Of a stretch of DNA of 64,000 nt, positions 16,764-24,817 are shown piece after piece. Below the pieces are notes generated by a model that saw only the letters and a program-made list of their open reading frames with translations, was not told the DNA's origin and did no database searches. This DNA is from JAFECT01 sp035551675 (GTDB lineage: Bacteria > Pseudomonadota > Alphaproteobacteria > Caulobacterales > Caulobacteraceae). The DNA is taken from contig DASZMV010000052.1 of assembly GCA_035551675.1 (NCBI GenBank), positions 1 through 64,000 on the forward strand, in the 5' to 3' direction. The position numbers and the translations under genes are program-made. Within the stretch, counting starts at the first letter, position 1; every line of letters begins with the position of its first letter.

Positions 16764-17461
16764 TTGGCCGTGGTCTGACCCTCGGACGCGACCTGCTGGC
16801 CCGCGGTGATGCGGAAGCGCTTGCCGTCACGGTTGAACTGGGCCTGTTCGGGCGTCACGTCGAAGCCGATCAGGACTTCGAAGTTGTTGCCGCTCACCGT
16901 CGCCGAAGCGCGCGGGATGAGGATTTCCTGGATCACCTGGTTGGTCGAAAGACGATCCTGGCCGCGTTCGAACTTTACCGGCAGGTCGAAATACTGCTTG
17001 GCCAGCACCGAGCGGTTGCGGTCGGTCACCGCAACCCAGTAGCGGTAGTTCTTGGCGTAGCCCTCGGCCTGCGGGCCGCGACCCAGGTCGAACAGGACGT
17101 TGGCGGCCACGTGGATCGGGCTGTCGGACTTGTAGGAGCAGTCCGAGGACACGGCCTCGATCTCGCCGGTCCAGGCGACCGCGGCCGACGCTTCCTTGTT
17201 GTCCTTGAATTCGACGTCGCGGGCCGCGTCGTAGAGCACCTTCACGTAGGGGCAGGGACCCTCGGCGTGGGGCGCGGCCAACAGGCCCGGCGCGTGCTTT
17301 TCGCGCTTGGCGGCCTTTTCCTTGTCGGCCTTTTGCTTGTCCGCCTCGCGCTTTTCCTCGTCCTGGCGGTCCTGCTTGGTTTCCTGGGCATGGACGACGG
17401 CCGGCAGCAAGGCGGCGCTGACGAAGGCCGAGCAGGCCAGGGCGGAGAGGATGCGACGCAT
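16760..17461 (-). CDS. Secreted protein of unknown function
   Basis: The 233-residue protein begins with a signal peptide (about 1-25, ending VVHAQ), followed by a highly charged Lys/Glu/Asp stretch (26-55) and then a domain of about 175 residues with two closely placed Cys (GPCPYVKVLYD and SSDCSYKSD). Short beta-strand-like segments alternate through the rest. I do not recognise a named family. The stop overlaps the argS start by 4 bases, so the two are probably one operon, although no functional link is obvious. Confidence 0.8.
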   Translation of the reverse strand: MRRILSALACSAFVSAALLPAVVHAQETKQDRQDEEKREADKQKADKEKAAKREKHAPGLLAAPHAEGPCPYVKVLYDAARDVEFKDNKEASAAVAWTGEIEAVSSDCSYKSDSPIHVAANVLFDLGRGPQAEGYAKNYRYWVAVTDRNRSVLAKQYFDLPVKFERGQDRLSTNQVIQEILIPRASATVSGNNFEVLIGFDVTPEQAQFNRDGKRFRITAGQQVASEGQTTAK

Positions 17462-17597
17462 GGGATTACCCGCGAGAAAGCGGCCGCGCCTCGTGGCCGG
17501 CCTGGGGAGTTAGGCTCCTGATAAGGGCAAAACAGCGGCCCGGCAATGAAGGGACACCGCTGGCGGGACGATCCGACGCGGCCTATTTTGCCAGGGA

Positions 17598-18554
17598 ATG
17601 AACGCCCTCCCCCCCAAAAAGCGATCGATCCGCGTACTCCTCGCCGCCCCCAGGGGGTTCTGCGCCGGGGTCGACCGCGCCATCCACATCGTCGAGCGGG
17701 CCGTCGAGAAGTACGGCGCCCCGGTCTACGTCCGCCACGAGATCGTCCACAACAAGCACGTGGTCGAGCGGCTCAAGGCGCTGGGCGCGGTGTTCGTGGA
17801 CGAGCTGGACCAGGCCCCGGACGACCGGCCGGTGGTGTTCTCCGCCCACGGGGTGCCCAAGTCGGTTCCCGAAACGGCGCGCGGGCGACAGATGCTCTAT
17901 CTCGACGCCACCTGCCCCCTGGTCTCCAAGGTCCACCTCGACGCCGAGCGGCATTGGAAGGCCGGCTGCGAGGTCGTCTTGATCGGCCACGCCGGCCACC
18001 CGGAGGTGATCGGGACGCTGGGCCAGTTGCCCGAGGGCGCCGTGGTGCTGATCGAGACCGTGGCGGACGCGGAGACGTTTGAGCCGCGCGATCCGGCGCG
18101 CCTCGCCTACGTCACCCAGACGACCCTCTCGGTGGACGACACCGCCGAGATCGTGGGCATCCTGCGCCGGCGTTTTCCGGTGATGGAGGCGCCGCACAAG
18201 GAAGACATCTGCTACGCCACCACCAATCGCCAGGAGGCGGTGAAGCGGATGGCGCAAGCTTGCGATCTCGTGCTGGTGGTGGGCTCGCAGAACTCGTCGA
18301 ACTCGCAGCGCCTGGTCGAGGTCGCGCTGAAGGCCGGCGCGCGCGACGCGCGGCTGATCGACGACGCGGGTCAGGTGGACTGGGCCTGGTTCGACGGCGT
18401 CGCGAGCGTGGGCGTCACCGCCGGCGCCTCGGCGCCCGAGACCCTGATCACCGCGCTGACCGACGCCATCGGCGAACGCTTCGACACCGTGGTCGAGGAA
18501 GATCCGAGCGCGCGCGAGACGGTGACCTTCAAACTCCCGCGCGTGCTGACCTGA
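17598..18554 (+). CDS. ispH: 4-hydroxy-3-methylbut-2-enyl diphosphate reductase
   Basis: IspH is the last enzyme of the methylerythritol phosphate pathway and makes IPP and DMAPP. The three Cys that hold its iron-sulfur cluster are visible: Cys22 (APRGFCAGVDRA), Cys106 (DATCPLVSKVH) and Cys205 (DICYATTNRQ). The substrate-binding segment QNSSNSQRL is present. The 318-residue length is normal. Only one base separates its stop from rnhA, so they form an operon. In many Alphaproteobacteria thrB lies between these two genes; here it does not. Confidence 0.97.
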   Translation: MNALPPKKRSIRVLLAAPRGFCAGVDRAIHIVERAVEKYGAPVYVRHEIVHNKHVVERLKALGAVFVDELDQAPDDRPVVFSAHGVPKSVPETARGRQMLYLDATCPLVSKVHLDAERHWKAGCEVVLIGHAGHPEVIGTLGQLPEGAVVLIETVADAETFEPRDPARLAYVTQTTLSVDDTAEIVGILRRRFPVMEAPHKEDICYATTNRQEAVKRMAQACDLVLVVGSQNSSNSQRLVEVALKAGARDARLIDDAGQVDWAWFDGVASVGVTAGASAPETLITALTDAIGERFDTVVEEDPSARETVTFKLPRVLT

Positions 18555-18555
18555 C

Positions 18556-19050
18556 GTGAACACCCAAGAGGTCGTCATCTATACCGACGGCGCCTGCCGC
18601 GGGAATCCCGGTCCCGGCGGCTGGGGCGCGGTGCTGATCGCGGGCAAGCACGAGAAGGACCTGTGGGGCGCGGAGACGCACACCACCAACAACCGCATGG
18701 AGCTGATGGGCGCGATCGAGGCGTTGAACGCGCTGAAGATGCCGTGCCGGGTGAACCTCCACACCGACAGCAAATATGTGATGCAGGGCATCACCGAATG
18801 GATCCGCGGCTGGAAGGCGCGCGGTTGGAAGACCGCCGACAAGAAACCGGTGAAGAACGACGACCTCTGGCGATTGCTGGACGAGGCGCGGCTGCGTCAC
18901 GAGGTGAAGTGGTTCTGGGTCAAGGGCCACGCCGGCGACGAAATGAACGAACGCGCGGATAGACTTGCCAACCACGCCATCGACGAGATGCTGGGGATCG
19001 AACGCGCGCCGGTGGATGTGGACGCGGCGGCGCGAAAGAAGAAACGGTAG
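18556..19050 (+). CDS. rnhA: Ribonuclease HI
   Basis: RNase HI cleaves RNA in RNA-DNA hybrids. The catalytic carboxylates are all present: Asp11 (YTDGACRGNPGPGGWG), Glu49 (NNRMELMGAIEAL), Asp71 (TDSKYV) and Asp135 (NERADRLAN). A C-terminal basic tail (ARKKKR) extends beyond the domain; the total is 164 residues. GTG at 18556, one base after the ispH stop, is the natural start because the domain begins at residue 6. Confidence 0.96.
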   Translation: MNTQEVVIYTDGACRGNPGPGGWGAVLIAGKHEKDLWGAETHTTNNRMELMGAIEALNALKMPCRVNLHTDSKYVMQGITEWIRGWKARGWKTADKKPVKNDDLWRLLDEARLRHEVKWFWVKGHAGDEMNERADRLANHAIDEMLGIERAPVDVDAAARKKKR

Positions 19051-19068
19051 CGGGGGTGTTTGCGTCGC

Positions 19069-19527
19069 CTACGCCGGCTTTACCACCAAACGTGAGCCCT
19101 CGATCGCTGTCACCACCACCTGCGAACCCACCGCCAAGTCGCCGCCGCTCTCTAGGTCGGCGAGCCATTCCGCGTTGCCTACGAAGGCGCGGCCGTGGCC
19201 GTGGATGAAGGCTTTGGTGGCTTGGCCCTTCTTGCCGACGAGGCGAAGGTTCGGGTCGTTGATGTCGGGGTGGCCCTTGGGCGCATGCACCAGATAGCGC
19301 CGCGCCAGAAAGGTCGAGACCAGAGTCAGGACCGCGAAGATCGCGACCTCGCCCAGCGCGCCGATGTGCAGGCCGAGCAGTGTGATCACCGCGACCACGC
19401 CCGCAGATGCGGCGGGCCAGAGCAACCAGCCGGAGCCGCTGGCCGCTTCGAGGCCCAGGAGCACGGCGCCGAGCCCGAGCCAGAACCAGAAGGCGTGTGC
19501 GGCGTAGAGTTGAGCGAGGTCTGACAT
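19069..19527 (-). CDS. NfeD-family membrane protein
   Basis: The 152-residue protein has three or four membrane segments in the first 85 residues (FWFWLGLGAVLLGLEAASGS and following) and a soluble C-terminal domain of the OB-fold NfeD type, with the segment GHGRAFVGNAEWLAD. NfeD proteins work with a partner SPFH protein in membrane quality control or lipid domains. The SPFH partner is directly upstream, with only 3 bases between them. This is the short NfeD form without the ClpP-like protease domain. Confidence 0.9.
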   Translation of the reverse strand: MSDLAQLYAAHAFWFWLGLGAVLLGLEAASGSGWLLWPAASAGVVAVITLLGLHIGALGEVAIFAVLTLVSTFLARRYLVHAPKGHPDINDPNLRLVGKKGQATKAFIHGHGRAFVGNAEWLADLESGGDLAVGSQVVVTAIEGSRLVVKPA

Positions 19528-19530
19528 GAC

Positions 19531-20526
19531 TCAGCTTCCAGGAGTCCGCGGCGGCGCGGGAGTCGCGCCCGGACGGGTTGAAGGCGGCACGGCGCCGCCG
19601 GCCGGCGTCGGCGTGCCGTCGCGTTTGGCCTCGCGCACCAGTTCCCCGATGCCCGCGAGCGTGCCGACCAGCGCGCCCATTTCCGCCGGCACGATCACCG
19701 TTTTGGCGGCGGGCGACGCGGCCAGCTGGCCGAACGCTTCGACGTACTTCTGCGCCACGAAATAGTTGATGGCGTTGACGTTGCCGTCTCGGATCGCGTC
19801 GGAGACCAGCTGCGTCGCCTTGGCTTCGGCGCCGGCCAGGCGTTCGCGCGCGTCGGCGTCGCGGAAGGCGGCTTCCTTGCGGCCGTCGGCCTGCAGGATG
19901 GCGGCCTGTTTGGCGCCCTCAGCGCGGGCGATGGCGGCTTGCTTTTCGCCCTCGGCCTCGGTGATCACCGCGCGCTTTTCACGCTCGGCCTTCATCTGCC
20001 GCGCCATGGCGTTGGTGATGTCGACCGGCGGGGTCAGGTCCTTGATCTCGATCCGGTTGACCTTCACGCCCCACGGCTCGGTCGCCGTGTCGATGGCGGT
20101 GAGCAGGCGCGAGTTGATCGAGTCGCGCTGCGACAGCACCTCGTCGAGCTCCATCGAACCGACCACCGTACGCAGGTTGGTCATGGCCAGCTGTTGGATC
20201 GCGTTCATCAGATTGTCCACGCGATAGGCCGCGGCCGCGGCGTCCATCACCTGGATGAACACGATGCCGTCGACCTTCACTGAGGCGTTGTCCTTGGTGA
20301 TCACCTCCTGCTGCGGCACCTCCATGACCTGTTCCATCATGTTCATGCGCCGACCGACGCCTTCCATGAACGGGGTCAGGATCGAGATGCCGGGCTTGAG
20401 CGTGCGGGTGTAGCGGCCGAAGCGCTCGACGGTGAACTCGCGGCCCTGGGGGACGATCTTGATCGAACCGAAGGCGACGATGACCGCCAGAAACACCAGC
20501 GCCAGGACGACGTAGCTGAAAACCAT
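19531..20526 (-). CDS. Stomatin/QmcA-like SPFH (Band 7) protein
   Basis: The 331-residue protein has an N-terminal membrane segment (about 4-22) and a prohibitin-type SPFH domain (about 25-200, beginning VPQGREFTVERFGRYTRTL). It then has an Ala/Glu helical region and a Pro/Thr-rich tail. QmcA and stomatin relatives form large ring assemblies that interact with membrane proteases such as FtsH. It is co-transcribed with the NfeD gene, the typical pairing. Two inverted repeats lie immediately upstream (20538-20705). Confidence 0.92.
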   Translation of the reverse strand: MVFSYVVLALVFLAVIVAFGSIKIVPQGREFTVERFGRYTRTLKPGISILTPFMEGVGRRMNMMEQVMEVPQQEVITKDNASVKVDGIVFIQVMDAAAAAYRVDNLMNAIQQLAMTNLRTVVGSMELDEVLSQRDSINSRLLTAIDTATEPWGVKVNRIEIKDLTPPVDITNAMARQMKAEREKRAVITEAEGEKQAAIARAEGAKQAAILQADGRKEAAFRDADARERLAGAEAKATQLVSDAIRDGNVNAINYFVAQKYVEAFGQLAASPAAKTVIVPAEMGALVGTLAGIGELVREAKRDGTPTPAGGAVPPSTRPGATPAPPRTPGS

Positions 20527-20537
20527 GGGGATTGTAT

Positions 20538-20705
20538 CCTAGTGTCCCGAATCCGAAGTTCGCATCCGCTCGTGGCGCCCGACGACGAACTTCGGATTCG
20601 ATCGGGAAACTACTAATTCCAAGAACCTAGTGTGCTTCTTGGATTTGAAGTTCGCTACGCCGCGCGACCCAAAATGGAGGCGAACTTCAAATCCAGCACA
20701 CTAGG
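20538..20705. repeat. Paired inverted-repeat element (CCTAGTGT...GAAGTTCGC)
   Basis: There are two adjacent palindromic units. Unit 1: GAATCCGAAGTTCG at 20549-20562 with its exact reverse complement at 20586-20599. Unit 2: arms at 20626-20655 (CCTAGTGTGC...GAAGTTCGC) and 20680-20705 (GCGAACTTC...ACACTAGG). Both units share the outer CCTAGTGT and inner GAAGTTCGC words, so they are copies of one REP-like family. The element fills the gap between the QmcA-like gene and the TIGR02301-like gene; nothing else is seen in 20527-20803. Confidence 0.8.
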
Positions 20706-20803
20706 GTGCTTACAGCCAAGCCTAGAGCGCTTTCGGATAAAGGGAAATCCGCCTCCGACCGAAAGCCCTTCGGCCAAGAGATGGTGACGCGACAACCGTC
20801 CCG

Positions 20804-21211
20804 CTATGGGGCGCTCGCCGGCTCCTTGGCCAGGGCCTTGGCCAGCGCCTCACCCTGGGCCGCGATCTTGGCCTCGAGCCGGGCCGCCCTGGGGTCGCAT
20901 TTGGGATACTGGGCGTGGCGAGCGGTGAAGCCGTCGTTGAACCGTGTGGTGAGCCGGGCCTCGAAGTCGGCGTCGGGCGCCTCGACCTCCAGCATGCGCT
21001 GCATCCGCTCGCGCCAGGTCTGATCGTCGGGCGCGCAGGCCTGCTTCAGGCCGTGCGCCTCGCCCAGCACATAGGCCAGGTCGAGCATCTCTTTCTTCTG
21101 GTCGGGGGTGCGGTCCTGGGCCCAGGCCGGTGAGGCCGCAAAGAACGCAAGCGCCGCGGCGCCAAGGACCGCCGTTATTGCAGGTCGAGCGTACGGGCCC
21201 GAAGGGTGCAC
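20804..21211 (-). CDS. TIGR02301-like secreted protein
   Basis: The 135-residue product has a signal peptide (about 1-31, ending SPAWAQD) and a helical domain with the pattern LAYVLGEAHGLKQAC....WRERMQRMLEVE, then RFNDGFTARHAQYPKCDPRAARLEAKI. This spacing of one early and one late Cys and the Trp-Arg pair fits an alphaproteobacterial family of unknown function (TIGR02301). The start ATG 21211 lies 37 bases inside the upstream gene; it is kept because it provides the full signal peptide and no later start would. Confidence 0.7.
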   Translation of the reverse strand: MHPSGPYARPAITAVLGAAALAFFAASPAWAQDRTPDQKKEMLDLAYVLGEAHGLKQACAPDDQTWRERMQRMLEVEAPDADFEARLTTRFNDGFTARHAQYPKCDPRAARLEAKIAAQGEALAKALAKEPASAP

Positions 21212-21519
21212 AGGTTGACGCCGTCCTGTTCGGTTGAGGTCCCGCCGTGGAAATCGGCGCGGACGTCAAATTCGCACTGACGGTCGGCCGGGTCCACCTT
21301 CGCGTTTCCGCGCGCGCCCGCCGCGATGGGCCCGTGATCCATGGTCACCGGCCGCCAGATCCGGGCGGAATGGAAGCTGATCGACAGGGAATCCAGCGTC
21401 TGGTCGGTATGGTTGGCGATGGCGAAACTGAGCGGCCGGTCGGGATCGGCGCGCACGCCCAGCGCAAAGCTGGTGAGTGCTAGCGCCGCGATGGGGACAA
21501 GAACAAAACGCCGGTTCAT
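21175..21519 (-). CDS. Small secreted protein of unknown function
   Basis: The 114-residue protein has a signal peptide (about 1-24, ending GVRAD) and a mature part that looks like a beta-sandwich: short strands such as SFAIANHTDQTLDSLSISFH, and two Cys (QCEFDVRADF and NLCTLRAR) that could form a disulfide. I do not recognise a named family. It overlaps the next gene by 37 bases on the same strand. A Nudix gene lies 42 bases upstream, so the three may be one transcript. Confidence 0.7.
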   Translation of the reverse strand: MNRRFVLVPIAALALTSFALGVRADPDRPLSFAIANHTDQTLDSLSISFHSARIWRPVTMDHGPIAAGARGNAKVDPADRQCEFDVRADFHGGTSTEQDGVNLCTLRARTLDLQ

Positions 21520-21561
21520 GAGCCACCTCTCGCCAGGACAACGCCTCGCGACGAAAAGGGC

Positions 21562-22002
21562 TCAACCCCGCAACCGCTTTACCGCCAGTCCGATGACGCG
21601 CCGCGTCTCGTCCCACGCGACCAGGTCATCCAGCTTGGCGAGGGGATGGAACGCCGCCGCCGCCGCGTCGTCCCCCGCGCGGGGTTCGCCCGACAGCCAG
21701 CGCGCGGCGAAGTCGATCAGCACATAATGGCGCGCGTCGTCGCCGGCGCCCTCCGCGGGGAACAGGCCGTCGACCACGTCGATCAGGCCGCAGAGCTCGG
21801 CCTGCACGCCGGTCTCTTCCTCGAGTTCGCGCAGGGCCGCGTCGGCGACGCTCTCGCCCCATTCCAATCGTCCGCCCGGTAGGCTCCACTCGCCCAGCTT
21901 GGGCGGACGGCCCCGGCGGATCAGCAGCACCTCGTCGCCCCCGCGTTCATTGACTCTCAGGCAGACGACGCCGACGGCCGGAACGGGGGTGCGCTTGTCC
22001 AT
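21562..22002 (-). CDS. Nudix hydrolase
   Basis: Nudix enzymes hydrolyse nucleoside diphosphates linked to another group. The full Nudix box G-x5-E-x7-RE-x2-EE-x-G is visible at about residues 43-65 (GGRLEWGES...RELEEETG). The 146-residue size and the early VVCLRVNERGGDEVLLIRRG strand resemble ADP-ribose or NADH pyrophosphatase-like and MutT-like proteins, but substrate cannot be assigned. It is divergent from the FAD-dependent dehydrogenase gene, with 48 bases between the starts. Confidence 0.9.
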   Translation of the reverse strand: MDKRTPVPAVGVVCLRVNERGGDEVLLIRRGRPPKLGEWSLPGGRLEWGESVADAALRELEEETGVQAELCGLIDVVDGLFPAEGAGDDARHYVLIDFAARWLSGEPRAGDDAAAAAFHPLAKLDDLVAWDETRRVIGLAVKRLRG

Positions 22003-22050
22003 GGGTTGCGCCTACCGCATCGCCGAAGGCGAGGCTATGGTCCGCGCCGC

Positions 22051-23502
22051 ATGACCCTTGCCTCCTCCCCCCCAAGCGCGCCGCCCGGCGCTCGCGCGGC
22101 GTCCGTCGCCCCCGAAGTCCTCAATCAATTGAAGGCCGCGCTCGGCCCCGGCGGCTGGAGCGACGATCCCGACAAGCTCGAGGGCCGCCTGGTCGAATGG
22201 CGCGGCCGCTGGCGTGGCGACACCCCGCTGCTGGCGCTCCCGGACTCGGTCGAGGCGGTTGCGCGGCTGGTGAAGGTTTGCGCCCAACACGGCGTCGCGA
22301 TCACGCCCCAGGGCGGCAACACCGGCCTCGTCGCCGGCCAGCTTCCGCACGGGGAGATTCTGGTTTCGACCGCGCGGCTCAATCGCGTCCGCGACGTCTC
22401 GCCCGCCGACGACTGCATGGTGGTCGAAGCCGGCGTCACCCTGTTCGAAGCGCAGGAGGCGGCAGAGGCGGCAGGCCGTCTGTTTCCGCTGTCGCTCGCG
22501 GCGGAAGGCACCGCGACGGTCGGCGGCAATATCTCGACCAATGCGGGCGGTACGGCGGTGCTCCGCTACGGCGTCATGCGCGACCTGGTGTTGGGCCTGG
22601 AAGCGGTGTTGCCGAACGGCGAGGTGTTCAGCGGGCTGAAGCGCCTGCGCAAGGACAACACCGGCTACGATCTGAAACAGGTCCTCATCGGCGCCGAGGG
22701 AACGCTCGGGATCATCACCGCCGCCAGTTTGAAGCTGTTCCCGCAGATGCGCTCGCGTGCGACGGCGTTCGTGGGCCTGGAGAACCCCGCCAAGGCCATC
22801 GCACTTCTGATGCGCGCCAAGGAAGAGACCGGCAACGGCGTCGAGGCCTTCGAGCTGATGGGCCGCCTCGGCATCGACTTCGTCCTGAAGCACATCCCCG
22901 GCACGCGCGAACCGATGACGAGCCGCCATCCCTGGTACGCCTTGATCGAGATCGTCTCCGCCGAACCCGGCGGCGCCGAGGCGGGCCTGGAGCGCCTGCT
23001 CGGCCGCGCCTTCGAAGACGAACTGATCGCCGACGCCGCCGTCGCACAAAACGAACAGCAGATGAACGACCTCTGGCGCATCCGCGAGGACCAGTCCTCA
23101 GGCCAGAAGCCCGAGGGCGCGGAGTGGAAACACGATGTGTCCGTGCCCGTCTCGCGCATCGCCGACTTCATCGAGGAGGCGTCGGCGGCGGTGGTGAAAT
23201 TCTATCCGGGCGCGCGGCTGGTGATCTTCGGCCACGTCGGCGACGGCAACATCCACTTCGACGTGATCCAGCCCGAGGGCGGCGACGGCCACGCCTTCGC
23301 GGCGAAGCGCGACGACGGTGCGCGCGTGGTGCACGACATCGTGGCCCGCTACGACGGCTCGATCTCCGCCGAACACGGCCTCGGCCGCATGAAGTCGCAG
23401 GAAGCCACGCGTTACAAATCGGCCGTCCAGATCGAAGCCATGCGCGCGATCCGCGGGGCGCTCGATCCCAAGCGGATCATGAACCCGGCGGTGCTGTTCT
23501 AG
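22051..23502 (+). CDS. FAD-binding 2-hydroxyacid dehydrogenase (GlcD/D2HGDH family)
   Basis: The 483-residue protein has the PCMH-type FAD domain with TPQGGNTGLVAGQ, the flavin loop VGGNISTNAGGTAVLRYG and GAEGTLGIITAASLKL. The C-terminal domain ends with the metal-site FGHVGDGNIHFD and EHGLGRMK motifs. Members oxidise D-lactate, D-2-hydroxyglutarate or glycolate; the exact substrate is not fixed by sequence alone. I prefer ATG 22051 to 22006: GCTATGGT lies 18 bases upstream, which fits a leaderless or very short-leader transcript, and the earlier codons are a basic, uncharacteristic stretch. The 3' end overlaps the convergent gene by 4 bases. Confidence 0.92.
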   Translation: MTLASSPPSAPPGARAASVAPEVLNQLKAALGPGGWSDDPDKLEGRLVEWRGRWRGDTPLLALPDSVEAVARLVKVCAQHGVAITPQGGNTGLVAGQLPHGEILVSTARLNRVRDVSPADDCMVVEAGVTLFEAQEAAEAAGRLFPLSLAAEGTATVGGNISTNAGGTAVLRYGVMRDLVLGLEAVLPNGEVFSGLKRLRKDNTGYDLKQVLIGAEGTLGIITAASLKLFPQMRSRATAFVGLENPAKAIALLMRAKEETGNGVEAFELMGRLGIDFVLKHIPGTREPMTSRHPWYALIEIVSAEPGGAEAGLERLLGRAFEDELIADAAVAQNEQQMNDLWRIREDQSSGQKPEGAEWKHDVSVPVSRIADFIEEASAAVVKFYPGARLVIFGHVGDGNIHFDVIQPEGGDGHAFAAKRDDGARVVHDIVARYDGSISAEHGLGRMKSQEATRYKSAVQIEAMRAIRGALDPKRIMNPAVLF

Positions 23503-23852
23503 GTCGCGGATTTCGACGCGGTTTGCTTCGCGGCCTCGGCCTTCATTCGGTTCACCTGTCGACGGTAGGCGATCGACTTGCCGCTTTGCGCCAGCGAAAT
23601 CAGCGCCAAGGGCGGGATGAAGAAGATCGACAGGATCCACCAATACCAACCCTTCGGCCGGGAATAGATCAGCTCGGCGATCGCGAGCGCCATGATCAGC
23701 CAGATGATCGCGACGAGGAAGCCAAGCCGGGGGACCACCGCGGTCAACCACTGGAAGGTGCGCGGATCGACTGCGGCTTGCGCCGGCGTCACGGCCAACC
23801 AAGCGCAAAGTCCGAGCACGAGACTCGCCAGAACACGGTGGGTTCGCAGCAT
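23499..23852 (-). CDS. Small inner-membrane protein with signal peptide
   Basis: The 117-residue product has a signal-like first segment (LASLVLGLCAWLAVTPAQA), then two membrane helices (about 43-62 and 70-90) separated by YSRPKGWYWW, and a basic cytoplasmic tail. It resembles small phospholipase-D-N-like or uncharacterised membrane proteins; I cannot assign a role. ATG 23852 is chosen over 23927 because a GGGGG ribosome-site stretch precedes it and the hydrophobic segment then starts the protein. Confidence 0.65.
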   Translation of the reverse strand: MLRTHRVLASLVLGLCAWLAVTPAQAAVDPRTFQWLTAVVPRLGFLVAIIWLIMALAIAELIYSRPKGWYWWILSIFFIPPLALISLAQSGKSIAYRRQVNRMKAEAAKQTASKSAT

Positions 23853-23941
23853 GCGGGAAGCCCCCAATTCCAATGGCTTCGACCCTGGCGGCTGTGGCGA
23901 AGCTTGTCCATATCCAAGACGCCCCACGCCGGGTCTGGCCC

Positions 23942-23964
23942 TTGCCGTGCGTCTGAGCTAGATC
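23942..23964 (+). promoter_or_regulatory. Possible promoter of the 3-hydroxybutyrate dehydrogenase gene
   Basis: GCTAGATC at 23957-23964 fits the Caulobacter-type -10 consensus GCTANAWC exactly. TTGCCGT at 23942-23948 is a fair -35 element, but the spacer (8 bases) is shorter than usual. It lies 43 bases before the chosen ATG. Confidence 0.35.
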
Positions 23965-24006
23965 GTGCTGCACCGCAGCATCCCCTCCCCGTTGAAAGGT
24001 TTTCCC

Positions 24007-24810
24007 ATGGCCGCCGATCCCTTCGCCTCGCTCAAGGACCAGGTCGCGATCGTCACCGGTTCGACCTCGGGTATCGGCATGGCGCTGGCCAACGCGCTGT
24101 CCGATCGGGGCGTGAAGGTAGTGCTGAACGGCCTGGGCGATCCGGCGCAGATCGAGAAGGAGCGCGCCGGCATGGAGGCGCGCACCGGCGCGGCCGTCCG
24201 CTATCACGGCGCCGACATGACCAAGCCGGCGGAGATCGCCGACATGGTGGCCTTCGCCAAGCGCGAGTTCGGCCGCCTCGACATCCTGGTGAACAATGCG
24301 GGCGTTCAGCACGTGGCGCCGGTCGACCAGTTTCCCGACGACAAGTGGGACCTGATCATCGCCATCAACCTCACCTCGGCGTTCCACGCCACCAAGGCGG
24401 CGATCCCGATCATGAAGGCGCAGGGCCGCGGGCGCATCGTCAACATCGCCTCGGCGCACGGCCTGGTCGCCTCGCCGTTCAAGTCGGCCTATGTCGCGTC
24501 CAAGCACGGCGTCGTGGGCTTCACCAAGACCGTAGCGCTGGAAGTCGCCGAGGCGGGCGTGACCTGCAACGCCATTTGCCCGGGCTATGTCGAGACGCCG
24601 CTGGTGGAGGGTCAGATCGCCGACCAGGCCAAGGCGCGCAACATGACGCCGGAGCAGGTGGTGAAGGACGTAATTCTCGCCGCCCAGCCGACCAAGAAGT
24701 TCGTCACCTTCGACCAGCTGGCCGGCATGCTGCTCTATCTGGTGTCGGATTCCGGCGCGTCGGCCAACGGCGCCGAGTTCTCGGTCGACGGCGGCTGGAC
24801 CGCGGCCTGA
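24007..24810 (+). CDS. bdhA: 3-hydroxybutyrate dehydrogenase (SDR family)
   Basis: This short-chain dehydrogenase interconverts D-3-hydroxybutyrate and acetoacetate with NAD, a step in poly-3-hydroxybutyrate use. The 267-residue protein shows the cofactor loop TGSTSGIGMAL, NNAGVQHVAPV, the catalytic Tyr162/Lys166 pair (YVASKHG), and the family-typical CPGYVETPLVEGQI and GGWTAA ending. ATG 24007 follows a GAAAGG ribosome site; an upstream in-frame ATG (23965) lacks one. The patatin-like gene follows after 7 bases. Confidence 0.93.
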   Translation: MAADPFASLKDQVAIVTGSTSGIGMALANALSDRGVKVVLNGLGDPAQIEKERAGMEARTGAAVRYHGADMTKPAEIADMVAFAKREFGRLDILVNNAGVQHVAPVDQFPDDKWDLIIAINLTSAFHATKAAIPIMKAQGRGRIVNIASAHGLVASPFKSAYVASKHGVVGFTKTVALEVAEAGVTCNAICPGYVETPLVEGQIADQAKARNMTPEQVVKDVILAAQPTKKFVTFDQLAGMLLYLVSDSGASANGAEFSVDGGWTAA

Positions 24811-24817
24811 GCGCCGC

